DNA of 64,000 nucleotides from Falsiroseomonas sp046052145 (GCA_046052145.1 JBJOMW010000001.1:62001-126000), one strand, 5' to 3'; positions 50,912 through 59,371 are shown, counted from the stretch's first letter. The notes: generated from the letters alone by a model not told the origin. Translations and numbers: made by a program.

Positions 50912-51598
50912 TTAGACGATCTTGGTACGAACTTCGCCCACACCCTCGACATAACCTTCGAGGACATCGCCCTTCACCACCGCCGCTACATTCTCCGGCG
51001 TGCCGGTCATGATCAGGTCGCCCGGCTCCAGCCGCACGAGGCCGGAGAGGTTCGCGATCACTTCGGGCACCGACCAGATCAGCTTCGACAGGTCGGAGGT
51101 CTGGCGGACCACGCCATTCACCTTCAGCTCGATCTTGCCCTTGGAGCCGTCATAGGACCCGTCATGCTTCACCAGCGGGCCCATCGGGGCGGAGTGGTCG
51201 AAGCCCTTGCCCATGTCCCAGGGGCGGCCGGTCTTCTTCGCTTCGTTCTGCAGGTCGCGGCGCGTCATATCGAGGCCGGCGCACCAGCCCCACACATGCT
51301 TCAGCGCATCGCCAATCGCTATGTCGGACCCGCCGGTGCCGATGGCGACCACCAGCTCCATCTCGTGGTGCAGGTTCTTGCTGGCGGACGGATACGGCAT
51401 GTCGGCGCCGTCGATCACCAGGCTGTCGGCCGGCTTCGCGAAGTAGAAGGGCGGCTCGCGCGTCGGGTCGGAGCCCATCTCGATCGCGTGTTCGGCGTAG
51501 TTGCGGCCGACGCAGAAGATGCGGCGCACCGGAAACTTGCCGCCGCCCTTCACGGGCAGGTAGGCGACCTTGGGCGGTGCGATGACGAATTCGGACAT
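50912..51598 (-). CDS. fumarylacetoacetate hydrolase-family protein
   Basis: This 228-residue protein of the FAH fold cleaves C-C bonds in acylpyruvate-type compounds. It has IFCVGRNYAEHAIEMG, the metal-binding HHEMELVVAIGTG, CAGLDMTRRDLQ, GKGFDHSAPMGPLV and GDLIMTGTPENVAAVVKGD. Its length and pattern match the fumarylpyruvate/acylpyruvate hydrolase subgroup (YcgM/FAHD1), which also includes oxaloacetate decarboxylases. The specific substrate is unknown. Confidence 0.87.
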   Translation of the reverse strand: MSEFVIAPPKVAYLPVKGGGKFPVRRIFCVGRNYAEHAIEMGSDPTREPPFYFAKPADSLVIDGADMPYPSASKNLHHEMELVVAIGTGGSDIAIGDALKHVWGWCAGLDMTRRDLQNEAKKTGRPWDMGKGFDHSAPMGPLVKHDGSYDGSKGKIELKVNGVVRQTSDLSKLIWSVPEVIANLSGLVRLEPGDLIMTGTPENVAAVVKGDVLEGYVEGVGEVRTKIV

Positions 51599-51969
51599 TT
51601 GGACAGGTTCCCCAACCAGAAAGCCCTGTCCTCTTACCCCTTGATGGCCGCCGCGCAAGATCGTGGCGCCGCATGACCGGCCTGCACGGCACAGAAAAAG
51701 CGCCCGGCCAGGGGGGTGACCGGGCGCCACTTCTGCAGTCTTCCGATCGGAATGGTCGGGCGAGCCGGCAGGGGAACCGGATCGCTCGCCGGCGGTACTC
51801 GGCCGGCAAGGGAAAGCCTAGCGCGGCCGGATCGGCACATGCAAAAGCCGAATGCACGCAAAGGCGCGGGAAACCTGAGTTTTCCGTAATGGTCGCGCCC
51901 AGTTGAAACCCGGCGGCTCAACGCCGGAGACACGTCTCACCCCGCGGACAAATCCCGCAGGCAGCGACC
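51599..51969. other. 371-base gene-free interval with a minus-strand terminator
   Basis: No convincing gene is seen here. At 51700-51707/51720-51727 an 8-bp GC-rich stem carries AAAAA on its left side (51695-51699). Read on the minus strand this is a classical hairpin followed by TTTTT. It would end the transcript of the PuuD-type gene at 51970-52776 before the FAH gene begins. The remainder has no recognisable feature. Confidence 0.65.
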
Positions 51970-52776
51970 TCAGGCCGCAGCGCGCTGCGCCGCCGCGGGC
52001 GCGAGCCGCCGGGCCGACCACGCCGCCGCCGCGGCCCCGAAGGCCTCGAACAGCGCGCGGCTCAGCGCGTCGGCCTCCCAGTCATATTCAGGGTGCCACT
52101 GCACACCGAGCGCGAAGCCGGGCGCGCCCTCGACATGGACGGCCTCGATCGTGCCGTCCGGCGCCCAGGCCTCTGCGACCAGCCGCGGCGCCAGGCGCTG
52201 GATGCCCTGGTTATGGAGCGAGTTCACCGGCACGGCCTCGGCCGCCCAGGGCAGGGCCGCGCCGGTCCAGATGCGCGCCAGCATGCCATCGGCCGCGACC
52301 CGCACCGCATGCGCCTTCCCGGTGCGCAGCTTCGGAATCTTCTGGTCCGACGGCGTCGAGTGGTCGATCCGCCCCGGCAGGTCCTGGATCCGCTGATCAA
52401 GCGAGCCACCGAGCGCCACGTTCAGCTCCTGGAAGCCGCGGCAGATCGCGAGCACGGGCAGGCCGGCCGCGATGGCGGCGCGGATCAGCGGCAGGGTGGT
52501 GGCGTCGCGCTGCGGGTCCTCGGGCGTGCCCTCGGCATGGGCCGGGCCCTCGTAATGGTCGGGATGCACATTGGACCGGCTGCCGGTCAGGATCAGCCCG
52601 TCCAGCCGCGGCAGGATTTCGGGCACCAGCGCCTCGCCCGCCGCAGGCAGCAGCACCGGCACGCCGCCGACCGGGCCGAGCGTGCAGCGGACATAACTGT
52701 CGGAAGCTGCATGATTCGGCGTCGCGAAGAGGCCGAATGCCTTGTTGCAGCAGGAGATGCCGACCAGGGGGCGCAT
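51970..52776 (-). CDS. class I glutamine amidotransferase-like protein, PuuD type
   Basis: This 268-residue protein of the gamma-glutamyl-gamma-aminobutyrate hydrolase group has the oxyanion loop GLILTGSRSNVHP, the catalytic Cys in LAICRGFQELNVALGGS and the His in GVQWHPEYDWE. Family members hydrolyse gamma-glutamyl amides, for example in putrescine use. No putrescine genes are close, so the substrate is open. The start at 52776 (MRPLVGISCC) is chosen, since the longer frame reads into non-coding sequence. Confidence 0.88.
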   Translation of the reverse strand: MRPLVGISCCNKAFGLFATPNHAASDSYVRCTLGPVGGVPVLLPAAGEALVPEILPRLDGLILTGSRSNVHPDHYEGPAHAEGTPEDPQRDATTLPLIRAAIAAGLPVLAICRGFQELNVALGGSLDQRIQDLPGRIDHSTPSDQKIPKLRTGKAHAVRVAADGMLARIWTGAALPWAAEAVPVNSLHNQGIQRLAPRLVAEAWAPDGTIEAVHVEGAPGFALGVQWHPEYDWEADALSRALFEAFGAAAAAWSARRLAPAAAQRAAA

Positions 52777-52898
52777 GATTGCCAGCTTGTTTCCCCGATG
52801 TGGCAAGATCAAGACGCCGTTGCAGGCGCAGCGCGGCGCCGGCCGCATGGCTGGCGCGACGCCTTGAGCGTGATCGCCGAAGACTGGACCGGTCGGAG

Positions 52899-52969
52899 GC
52901 GTGAATCACGCGACCAAACATTAGGCTAGACCGTGATCGGCGCTTCTATCGGCGCCGATCATGGTCTAG
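52899..52969. promoter_or_regulatory. two palindromes in a divergent intergenic region
   Basis: GCGTGA-A-TCACGC (52899-52911) is a perfect 6-1-6 palindrome. A larger inverted repeat pairs 52926-52943 with 52952-52969: 18 bp with one mismatch and an 8-base centre. Both lie between the PuuD-like gene and the divergent Bug gene at 53010. They look like operators or a mobile palindromic repeat. No T-run is present, so termination is unlikely. Confidence 0.45.
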
Positions 52970-53009
52970 GCCCATCGCAACATGCCGGGACGTCAAGGAG
53001 GCAACGACA

Positions 53010-54002
53010 ATGATCGGATCACGCGAGATCGGGCGCCGGGGGATGATGGGTGGCGCGCTGGGTGCGGCCACGCTGGCAGCAGGGATCGGCCCCGCAGGCG
53101 CCCAGGCAGCCTGGCCGGACCGGCCGATCCGCTGGCTCGTCGGCTATCCGCCGGGCGGCCCCTCCGACACCTTCGCCCGGCTGATCGGCGGCCAGATGGG
53201 CCCGCGGCTGGGTCAGAATGTGGTGGTGGAGAACCGCCCCGGCGGCGGCGCGGTGCTGGCCTCTGAGGCCGTCGCCCGCAGCCCGGCCGATGGCTACACT
53301 TGGCTACACGTGGATAACGGCATCCTGACCTACAATCCGGCGCTGTTCGCGCGCCTGCCCTATGATCCCGACCGCGATCTCACCGGCGTCGGCTTCATCG
53401 GCCTTTTCCCGTTGTATGTCGTCGTTCGCAACGAGAGCCCCTGGCAGGATTTCGGCCAGCTGGTCGCGGCGTCGCGCACGCGTGCGCCCACTTACGGCTC
53501 GCCTGCCGTCGCCTCCCCGCATCACCTGGCGATGGAGCTGCTGAAGCGCCGCAGCGGGCTCCAGGCGGAGCATGTCCCCTATCGCGGCGGCCCGGCCGCC
53601 ATGCAGGACCTGCTGGCGGGCAATGTGGATGTGGTGATGATCGACACCGCCACCGGCACGCCCTTCATCCGCGACAATCGCGTGCGCGCCCTGCTGGCAC
53701 TGACGGAAACCCGCACGCGGCTCGCGCCCAACGTCCCGACGGCGCGGCAGCTCGGCCATGACGCGGTCGCCTATGGCTGGCAGGGCATGAGCGTGCCCAC
53801 CGGCACGCCCGCGCCCGTTATCGCGCGGCTGGCAGAGGAGATGCAGCGCGCCATGCAGTCGGACGCGATCGCGCCCCGGTTGCGCGACCTCGACATCGAA
53901 TACCGCCCGCAGACACCGGCCGAGTTCCAGGCCTTCGTCGGGCGGGAGAATGCGCTGTGGCGGCCGCTGATCCGCGAGCTCGGGATCCGCCTCGACAGCT
54001 GA
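53010..54002 (+). CDS. Bug/TctC-family binding protein
   Basis: This 330-residue exported protein has a signal region MMGGALGAATLAAGIGPAGA preceded by RRG, then WPDRPIRWLVGYPPGGPSD and VENRPGGGAVLASEAVARSP. AAGGAGG lies 8 bases before the ATG. It stands alone: divergent from the PuuD-like gene and followed by a structured non-coding segment. No ligand can be proposed from its neighbours. Confidence 0.9.
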   Translation: MIGSREIGRRGMMGGALGAATLAAGIGPAGAQAAWPDRPIRWLVGYPPGGPSDTFARLIGGQMGPRLGQNVVVENRPGGGAVLASEAVARSPADGYTWLHVDNGILTYNPALFARLPYDPDRDLTGVGFIGLFPLYVVVRNESPWQDFGQLVAASRTRAPTYGSPAVASPHHLAMELLKRRSGLQAEHVPYRGGPAAMQDLLAGNVDVVMIDTATGTPFIRDNRVRALLALTETRTRLAPNVPTARQLGHDAVAYGWQGMSVPTGTPAPVIARLAEEMQRAMQSDAIAPRLRDLDIEYRPQTPAEFQAFVGRENALWRPLIRELGIRLDS

Positions 54003-54070
54003 ACGCCGCGCGCGGGGCGGGCCATGGCCCGCCCTGCTTTCGCCGGCGTCACATCAACATCGCGTCAACA

Positions 54071-54146
54071 GCTTCCTTGAAGACGGGCCGCGGCCGGCGC
54101 GCTTCGCGCCGGCAGGCCCGGACGGCCCGTGCCGTTCCAAGGAAGC
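54071..54146 (+). ncRNA. candidate structured RNA element
   Basis: Three stems are nested: 54071-54079 with 54138-54146 (9 bp), 54083-54090 with 54123-54130 (8 bp), and 54093-54101 with 54105-54113 (9 bp, loop CTT). All three are perfect. The outermost right arm holds AAGGAAG, which would be the ribosome site of the small reading frame at 54152. It may be a regulatory leader, a small RNA, or part of a terminator system after the Bug gene. There is no T-run at its end. Confidence 0.45.
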
Positions 54147-54151
54147 CCCGG

Positions 54152-54250
54152 ATGCGCGACGCCCTGCCCCGCCGCCTGACCCGCCTGCTCACCGGTTTCC
54201 GGCGCTGGCTGACCTACAGGCCCGAACGGGCCTATATGCGCGGGCGCTGA
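54152..54250 (+). CDS. possible 32-residue basic peptide
   Basis: A short frame with a plausible ribosome site (AAGGAAG) encodes a strongly basic peptide beginning MRDALPRRLTRLLTGFRR. It follows the nested stems at 54071-54146, which would mask its ribosome site. A hairpin (AGGCCCG/CGGGCCT, near 54220-54235) lies inside it. Its stop falls within a 16-bp perfect palindrome that also holds the stop of the convergent FCD gene. It could be a real small protein or simply a chance frame in a structured RNA. Confidence 0.3.
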   Translation: MRDALPRRLTRLLTGFRRWLTYRPERAYMRGR

Positions 54251-54261
54251 GGGCCCTCAGC
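54246..54261. repeat. 16-bp perfect palindrome over convergent stop codons
   Basis: Positions 54246-54261 read the same on both strands. The palindrome contains the TGA of the small frame at 54152 (54248-54250) and the stop of the minus-strand FCD regulator (54257-54259). It may act as a short bidirectional transcription barrier. Confidence 0.4.
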
Positions 54262-54928
54262 CTCTGTCACTACGGGGTACGGCTGCGCGCTCGGCCGCCA
54301 GCGCGCGCTCCAGCAGGTCTGCCATCGCCGCATCCGAAGAAGCGACAGCCAGTGTCGTTGCCCGCTCTGCATCCCGCGTGCGGAGAGCGGCCAGCAACGC
54401 ACGGTGGCTCTCCGCCGAGCGCGAGAGCCGGTCAGGACCGAAGCCCAGCCGCAAGCGCAGCGCCTCGACCAGCGCCCAGCTGCGCGCCATCACCGCCGCA
54501 GCGTCCGGGTTGCGTGCGATTGCCAACAGCGTGCGGTGGAACGCCTCGTTCACCGCCATCGCAGCGGCGCCATCAGCTGCCGTGGCCGCCGCCTCGAACC
54601 GCGCGTCGAGCGCATCCAGCGCATCGAGGTCGGCCTCGGACACGTGTCGCACCACGTCAGGGATCAGAAGGCCGAGCACCGCGCCGCGCAGCCGATAGAG
54701 GTTGCGGATGTCGTGTGGCGTCAGCGCACGCACCCAGGCGCCGCGGTTGGGCTGCGCCTCCACCAAGCCCTCGCCCTCCAGCAGCTTCAGCGCGGCCCGC
54801 ACCGGCGTCGCGCCGACGCCGAGCTGCGCCGTCAGCGCGGCGACGGTCAGCTTCGCGCCCGGCGGGAGCGCGCCCTCCACGATCAGCCGCCGCAGTGCGG
54901 CGGTCACGGCGTCCTCGGTCGTCATCAT
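54257..54928 (-). CDS. GntR-family regulator, FCD subfamily
   Basis: This 223-residue regulator has an N-terminal winged helix (GALPPGAKLTVAALTAQLGV, then GATPVRAALKLLEGEGLVEA) and an all-helical FCD ligand domain (VNEAFHRTLLAIARNPDAAA, SHRALLAALRTRDAERA). FCD regulators commonly sense sugar acids and control their catabolism. It is divergent from uxuA, and an AT-rich palindrome lies between them. The start at 54928 is chosen; a second in-frame ATG at 54949 lies inside the operator and would add seven residues. Confidence 0.87.
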   Translation of the reverse strand: MMTTEDAVTAALRRLIVEGALPPGAKLTVAALTAQLGVGATPVRAALKLLEGEGLVEAQPNRGAWVRALTPHDIRNLYRLRGAVLGLLIPDVVRHVSEADLDALDALDARFEAAATAADGAAAMAVNEAFHRTLLAIARNPDAAAVMARSWALVEALRLRLGFGPDRLSRSAESHRALLAALRTRDAERATTLAVASSDAAMADLLERALAAERAAVPRSDRG

Positions 54929-54937
54929 GATTGATTC

Positions 54938-54960
54938 TGTCAAATCCATATGATTTGATA
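54938..54960. promoter_or_regulatory. operator-like palindrome between the FCD regulator and uxuA
   Basis: TCAAATC-CATAT-GATTTGA (54940-54958) is a perfect 7-5-7 inverted repeat, extendable with one mismatch to 54938-54960. It is strikingly AT-rich in a GC-rich context and has the size of GntR/FCD operators. It lies just ahead of the regulator start and about 26 bases before the uxuA start, so it could control both directions. Confidence 0.65.
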
Positions 54961-54985
54961 AATATGTAAGGGGAGAAGGATACGC

Positions 54986-56020
54986 ATGCGCGTCGCCGCC
55001 GGACAGTTCCGCGAGCTGACCCAGGCCGACCTTGCCTTCGCGCGCCAGATTGGCTGCAGCGGCGTGACGATCAACAAGCCCGACCTCGACAGCCCCGCCT
55101 GGGTCGCCTTCCTCAACCGCCAGTTCCGCGCCGCCGCCGGCCCGCGCCCGCCAACGCGGCGCTGGTCCGCGCTCGACCTCGTCCAACTCCGCGCGGCGGT
55201 GGAGGCGCATGGCTTGGCGCTGGACTGCATCGAGGGGGTGCCGGCCAACCTGCTCGACAAGGCCATGCTCGGCCTGCCCGGCGCTGAGGAGCAGATCGAA
55301 GACTTCAAGGCGACGATCCGCGCCATGGGCCAGGCCGGCATCCGGGTGCTCGGCTACAACTGGATCCCGGACGGCGTGTGGCGTACAGCGAAAGCCGCGC
55401 ATGGCCGCGGCGGGGCGCTGGTCACGGCCTATGACGACGCGATCGCGCAAGGCATCGACACCGGCACCCTGCCGCTGCGCGACGAAGCCGCGATGTGGGC
55501 GAACTGGGAACGCTTCATCGCAGCCGTCCTGCCGGTGGCCGAGGCGGCGGGGGTGAAGCTGTCGCTGCATCCAGACGACCCGCCCGTGCCGGTGTTGGAC
55601 GGCGTCGCGCGCATCTTCCGCGACGAGGCGGCCTTCGCCCGCGCCATGGCCTTCGCCGACAGCCCGATGCACGGCATCGCCTTCTGTACCGGCACATTCG
55701 CGGAGGCGGGGGCGGAGCCGATGATGCAGGCGCTGCGCCGCTTCGCCAGCGCGGGGCGCATCCACTACGTCCACCTCCGCAGCGTGGCGGGCCGGCTACC
55801 GCGTTTCGCCGAAGCCTTCATCGACGAAGGCAGTGTCGATCCCGTCGCCGTGCTGCGCGTCCTGCGCGATGCCGGCTTCGACGGGTTCGTCATCGATGAT
55901 CACGTCCCGCATCTGGTGGACGACACGGTATGGGGACATCGCAGCCGAGCCTACGCCACCGGCTATATCGCCGGGATCCTGCGCGCGCTCGGCGCCGAAC
56001 GGGAAGGAGGACGGCCATGA
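54986..56020 (+). CDS. uxuA: mannonate dehydratase
   Basis: UxuA dehydrates D-mannonate to 2-keto-3-deoxygluconate in glucuronate catabolism. The 344-residue TIM-barrel metal enzyme has LDCIEGVPANLLDKAMLGLP, LGYNWIPDGVWRTA, the metal-site motif KLSLHPDDPPVPVLDGVARI, GIAFCTGTFAEAG, YVHLRSVAGRLPRFAEAFID and IDDHVPHLVDDT. GGGGAGAAGGA precedes the ATG. It is divergent from the FCD regulator and coupled by a 4-base overlap to a Bug binding protein. Confidence 0.9.
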   Translation: MRVAAGQFRELTQADLAFARQIGCSGVTINKPDLDSPAWVAFLNRQFRAAAGPRPPTRRWSALDLVQLRAAVEAHGLALDCIEGVPANLLDKAMLGLPGAEEQIEDFKATIRAMGQAGIRVLGYNWIPDGVWRTAKAAHGRGGALVTAYDDAIAQGIDTGTLPLRDEAAMWANWERFIAAVLPVAEAAGVKLSLHPDDPPVPVLDGVARIFRDEAAFARAMAFADSPMHGIAFCTGTFAEAGAEPMMQALRRFASAGRIHYVHLRSVAGRLPRFAEAFIDEGSVDPVAVLRVLRDAGFDGFVIDDHVPHLVDDTVWGHRSRAYATGYIAGILRALGAEREGGRP

Positions 56021-56991
56021 CAGGTTCCAACGGTCTGAGGCGCCGCGCGGCGCTCGCGCTGCCGGCACTGCTCGTGGCGCGGGGTGCGGCGGCGCAGGGC
56101 GAGCGGCCGTTGCGCATCGTCGTACCCTTTCCGCCCGGCGGCACCTCGGACCTGATCGCACGCATCATCCAGCCAGACGTACAGCGGCTGTTGGGGCAGG
56201 CGGTTGTGGTGGACAACCGCGGTGGCGCGGCGGGCAACCTCGGTGCCGACAATGTCGCAAAGAGCGCACCGGATGGCACCACGCTGCTGCTGACGGATCC
56301 TGGGATCCTGACCACGGGGCCAAGCCTCTTCACCCGCCTGCCCTACGACCCGGCGAAGGACCTCGACCCGGTCACCATGCTGATCTACGCGCCCTACATC
56401 CTGGCCGTTCACCCTTCGCTACCGGCACGCGACGGGGCGGAACTCGCGGCCTATGTGAAGGCCAATCCGGGCCGCATCAATTTTGCCCATTCTGGCGTCG
56501 GCGCGCTGAACCACCTGACCGCACTGGTCGCGGTGCAGCACTGGGGCGGGGAAGTGACGGAAGTCTTCTACCGGGGCGGGATGCTCGGCATCCAGGCCGC
56601 GGTCACTGGTGAGAGCCAGATGGTGGTGAACGGCGCCACCGCGACGCTGCCCTTCGTCAAGGACAACCGACTGCGCGCCATCGCCGTGACCGGCCCGCGT
56701 CGCCTGGCAGATCTGCCCGACGTGCCGACCTTCGCCGAACTCGGCTGGCCCGCGGCGGAGGCCGGCATCTGGCAGGGCCTTCTGGCACCCGCCCGCACCG
56801 CGACCGCGACCATCGCCCGCCAGCATGAGGCCTTCGCCGCCGCGCTGAACCTGCCGGCGACACGGGAGCGGTTGGCTGGCCTCGGCGCCGAGATCCGCGC
56901 CGAGGGGCCTGACAGCTTCCGCCGCTGGCTGGCCGCCGAGACCGAGGCCTGGGGCGCGGTGATCCGCGCCCGGGGCATCAAGCTGGATTAG
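56017..56991 (+). CDS. Bug/TctC-family binding protein coupled to uxuA
   Basis: This 324-residue exported protein has a signal region RRRAALALPALLVARGAAAQ and then LRIVVPFPPGGTSDLIARII and VDNRGGAAGNLGADNVAKSA. It starts inside the uxuA stop, with GGAAGGAGG upstream. The coupling suggests a sugar-acid ligand such as a hexuronate or mannonate, which would suit a carboxylate-binding Bug protein (inference). Confidence 0.9.
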   Translation: MTGSNGLRRRAALALPALLVARGAAAQGERPLRIVVPFPPGGTSDLIARIIQPDVQRLLGQAVVVDNRGGAAGNLGADNVAKSAPDGTTLLLTDPGILTTGPSLFTRLPYDPAKDLDPVTMLIYAPYILAVHPSLPARDGAELAAYVKANPGRINFAHSGVGALNHLTALVAVQHWGGEVTEVFYRGGMLGIQAAVTGESQMVVNGATATLPFVKDNRLRAIAVTGPRRLADLPDVPTFAELGWPAAEAGIWQGLLAPARTATATIARQHEAFAAALNLPATRERLAGLGAEIRAEGPDSFRRWLAAETEAWGAVIRARGIKLD

Positions 56992-57005
56992 ACGGCAGCG
57001 CGGCG

Positions 57006-57083
57006 TTCACGACCGCGTCGCCGCCGCGCGCGCCCTCACCTCGTCGCCGCGGTGTGGGCCCTTACCTCGTCGCCGCGGCGTGG
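57006..57083. repeat. 26-bp tandem repeat at the 3' end of maeB
   Basis: Two near-identical 26-base units start at 57032 and 57058, differing at two positions. A third, weaker unit (17 of 26 positions) starts at 57006. The unit at 57058 contains the stop and last codons of the minus-strand maeB. The array probably arose by slippage or duplication of the maeB end into the intergenic space. Confidence 0.7.
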
Positions 57084-59371
57084 GCCGCGAGGCAGGCGAC
57101 ATCCAGGATCTGGTTCACGCCCGCCTGCATCGGCACGATCTGCGCCGAATGCGTCAGACCGGTCAGCAGCGGGCCGATCACCTGCCCACTCGTCAGCTTC
57201 GGCACCGCCTTGGTCAGCACATGCGCCGCATGCAGCCCGGGCATGATCAGCACATTCGCCGGCCCCGTCAGGCGGCAGAAGGGATAGAGCGCCGCGCGCA
57301 GCCCGGGGTCGAGCGCGACATCGGCCGCCATCTCGCCATCGAACTCGAAATCGGCCCCGCGTTCGGTCAGCAGCTTCACCGCCTCCCGGATGCTGCCCGG
57401 AATGCTGCCCTTCGGATCGCCGAAGGTGGAGAAGGACAGGAAGGCCACCCGCGGCTCCAGCCCCAACCGCCGCGCCGCGGCCGCCGACCCGCGCGCGATG
57501 GCGGCCAGTGTGGCCGCATCGGGCCGCTCATGGATCGCCGTATCCGCCACCAGCACCGTGCCGGCGCTGCGGGAGACGATGATGGACAGGCCGAAGACCG
57601 ACCGCCCGGGCACCGGGTCGATCGCCATGGAGATGCCTTCCATCGCCACCGAGAAGGACCGCGTCGTGCCCGTGACCACCGCATCCGCATCGCCCGACGC
57701 CACCATGCAGGCGGCAAACACGTTGCGGTCCTGGTTCACCAGGCGCTGGCAGTCGCGGAACAGGAAGCCGTCGCGCTGCTTGCGGCCATAGAGGAATTCC
57801 GCATAGCGCCGGTTGCTGTCGGAGACCCGCGCATTGTGGATCTCGATCCCCTCCGGCAGCGGGATGCCGAGCGCCGCGGTGACGGCGCTGATCCGCTCCT
57901 CGCGGCCGACCAGCACCGGCGTGCCGTAGCCGGCATTGCGGAAGGCGATCGCGGCGCGGATCACCTTCTCCTCCTCGCCCTCGGCGAAGACGACGCGCTT
58001 CGGGTTCTGGCGCACCGATTCCGAAATCGCCTCGAGCGCGCCGACCGTCGCATCCAGCCGGTTCGCGAGATCCCGCGCATAGCGCTGCAGATCGGCGATG
58101 GGCTTGCGCGCCACGCCGCTCTCCATCGCGGCCTTCGCGACCGCCGGTGACACGCGGGAGATCAGCCGCGGGTCGAAGGCGTTCGGGATGATGTACTCCG
58201 GCCCGAAGCGGAGCGACTTGCCGGCGCCGGCGCCAGCGACTTCCTCCGGCACATCCTCGCGCGCCAGCATCGCCAGCGCCTCGGCAGCCGCGATCTTCAT
58301 CGTGTCGTTGATCGTGCTGGCGCGCACATCGAGCGCACCGCGGAAGATGAAGGGGAAGCCGAGGACGTTATTGACCTGGTTCGGATAGTCCGAGCGGCCC
58401 GTGGCCACGATCGCATCCGGCCGCGCCGCGCGCGCCTCATCCGGCGTGATCTCGGGGTCGGGGTTGGCCATGGCGAAGATGATCGGCTTCGGCGCCATGG
58501 CGCGGACCATGTCCTGCGTCAGCGCGCCCTTCACCGACAGGCCCATGAAGACATCGGCGCCGTCCAGCGCCTGGGCCAGGGTGCGGGCGGTGGTGGTGAC
58601 GGCATGCGCCGACTTCCACTGGTTCATGCCCTCCGTGCGGCCGCGCCAGATGACGCCCTTGGTGTCGCAGAGGATGACGTTCTCGGGGCGCAGCCCCATA
58701 GCCTTCACCAGCTCGGCGCAGGCAATGGACGCCGCACCCGCGCCGTTGATGACCAGCCTAGTCTGCTTGATGTCACGCCCGGTCAGGTGGATCGCGTTGA
58801 TCAGGCCGGCGGCGGCGACGATCGCGGTCCCATGCTGGTCGTCATGGAAGACCGGGATGTCCATCAACTCGCGCAGGCGCTGCTCGATGACGAAGCACTC
58901 GGGGGCCTTGATGTCTTCGAGGTTGATGCCGCCGAAGCTCGGGCCGAGGTAGCGGACGGAATTCACGAAGGCGTCCACATCCTCCGTGTCCACGCAGAGG
59001 TCCATGGAATCCACATCGGCGAAGCGCTTGAACAGCGCTGCCTTGCCTTCCATGACGGGCTTGGACGCCAGCGCGCCGAGATTGCCGAGGCCCAGCACCG
59101 CCGTGCCGTTGGACACGACCGCGACGAAATTCCCCTTCGCCGTGTAGTCATAGGCGAGCTTCGGGTCGCGATGGATATGCAGGCAGGGCTCGGCGACGCC
59201 CGGGCTATAGGCCAGGGACAGGTCGCGGGCGGTGATCAGCGGCTTGGTCAGCCGGATCTCCAGCTTGCCGGGGCGGCCCTCGGCATGCATGGCCAGCGCT
59301 TCCTCGCCGGTGATGCGGGCGGTGCGGGTATCGGCCACCGTCTCGCCGGGCGTCTTGCGCGCGTCGTCCAT
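57062..59371 (-). CDS. maeB: NADP-dependent malic enzyme fused to phosphotransacetylase-like domain
   Basis: This enzyme converts malate to pyruvate, CO2 and NADPH. The 769-residue protein has the malic enzyme part (about residues 15-430) with LAYSPGVAEPCLHIHRDPKL, FHDDQHGTAIVAAAGLINAI, VINGAGAASIACAELVKAMG and IFAMANPDPEITPDEA. The C-terminal phosphate acetyltransferase-like part (about 440-765) starts at RVVFAEGEEEKVIRAAIAF and contains MPGLHAAHVLTKAVPKL. This fusion is the usual MaeB form; the PTA part is thought to be regulatory (acetyl-CoA). It is divergent from mutS across 80 bases. Confidence 0.94.
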   Translation of the reverse strand: MDDARKTPGETVADTRTARITGEEALAMHAEGRPGKLEIRLTKPLITARDLSLAYSPGVAEPCLHIHRDPKLAYDYTAKGNFVAVVSNGTAVLGLGNLGALASKPVMEGKAALFKRFADVDSMDLCVDTEDVDAFVNSVRYLGPSFGGINLEDIKAPECFVIEQRLRELMDIPVFHDDQHGTAIVAAAGLINAIHLTGRDIKQTRLVINGAGAASIACAELVKAMGLRPENVILCDTKGVIWRGRTEGMNQWKSAHAVTTTARTLAQALDGADVFMGLSVKGALTQDMVRAMAPKPIIFAMANPDPEITPDEARAARPDAIVATGRSDYPNQVNNVLGFPFIFRGALDVRASTINDTMKIAAAEALAMLAREDVPEEVAGAGAGKSLRFGPEYIIPNAFDPRLISRVSPAVAKAAMESGVARKPIADLQRYARDLANRLDATVGALEAISESVRQNPKRVVFAEGEEEKVIRAAIAFRNAGYGTPVLVGREERISAVTAALGIPLPEGIEIHNARVSDSNRRYAEFLYGRKQRDGFLFRDCQRLVNQDRNVFAACMVASGDADAVVTGTTRSFSVAMEGISMAIDPVPGRSVFGLSIIVSRSAGTVLVADTAIHERPDAATLAAIARGSAAAARRLGLEPRVAFLSFSTFGDPKGSIPGSIREAVKLLTERGADFEFDGEMAADVALDPGLRAALYPFCRLTGPANVLIMPGLHAAHVLTKAVPKLTSGQVIGPLLTGLTHSAQIVPMQAGVNQILDVACLAAHAAATR

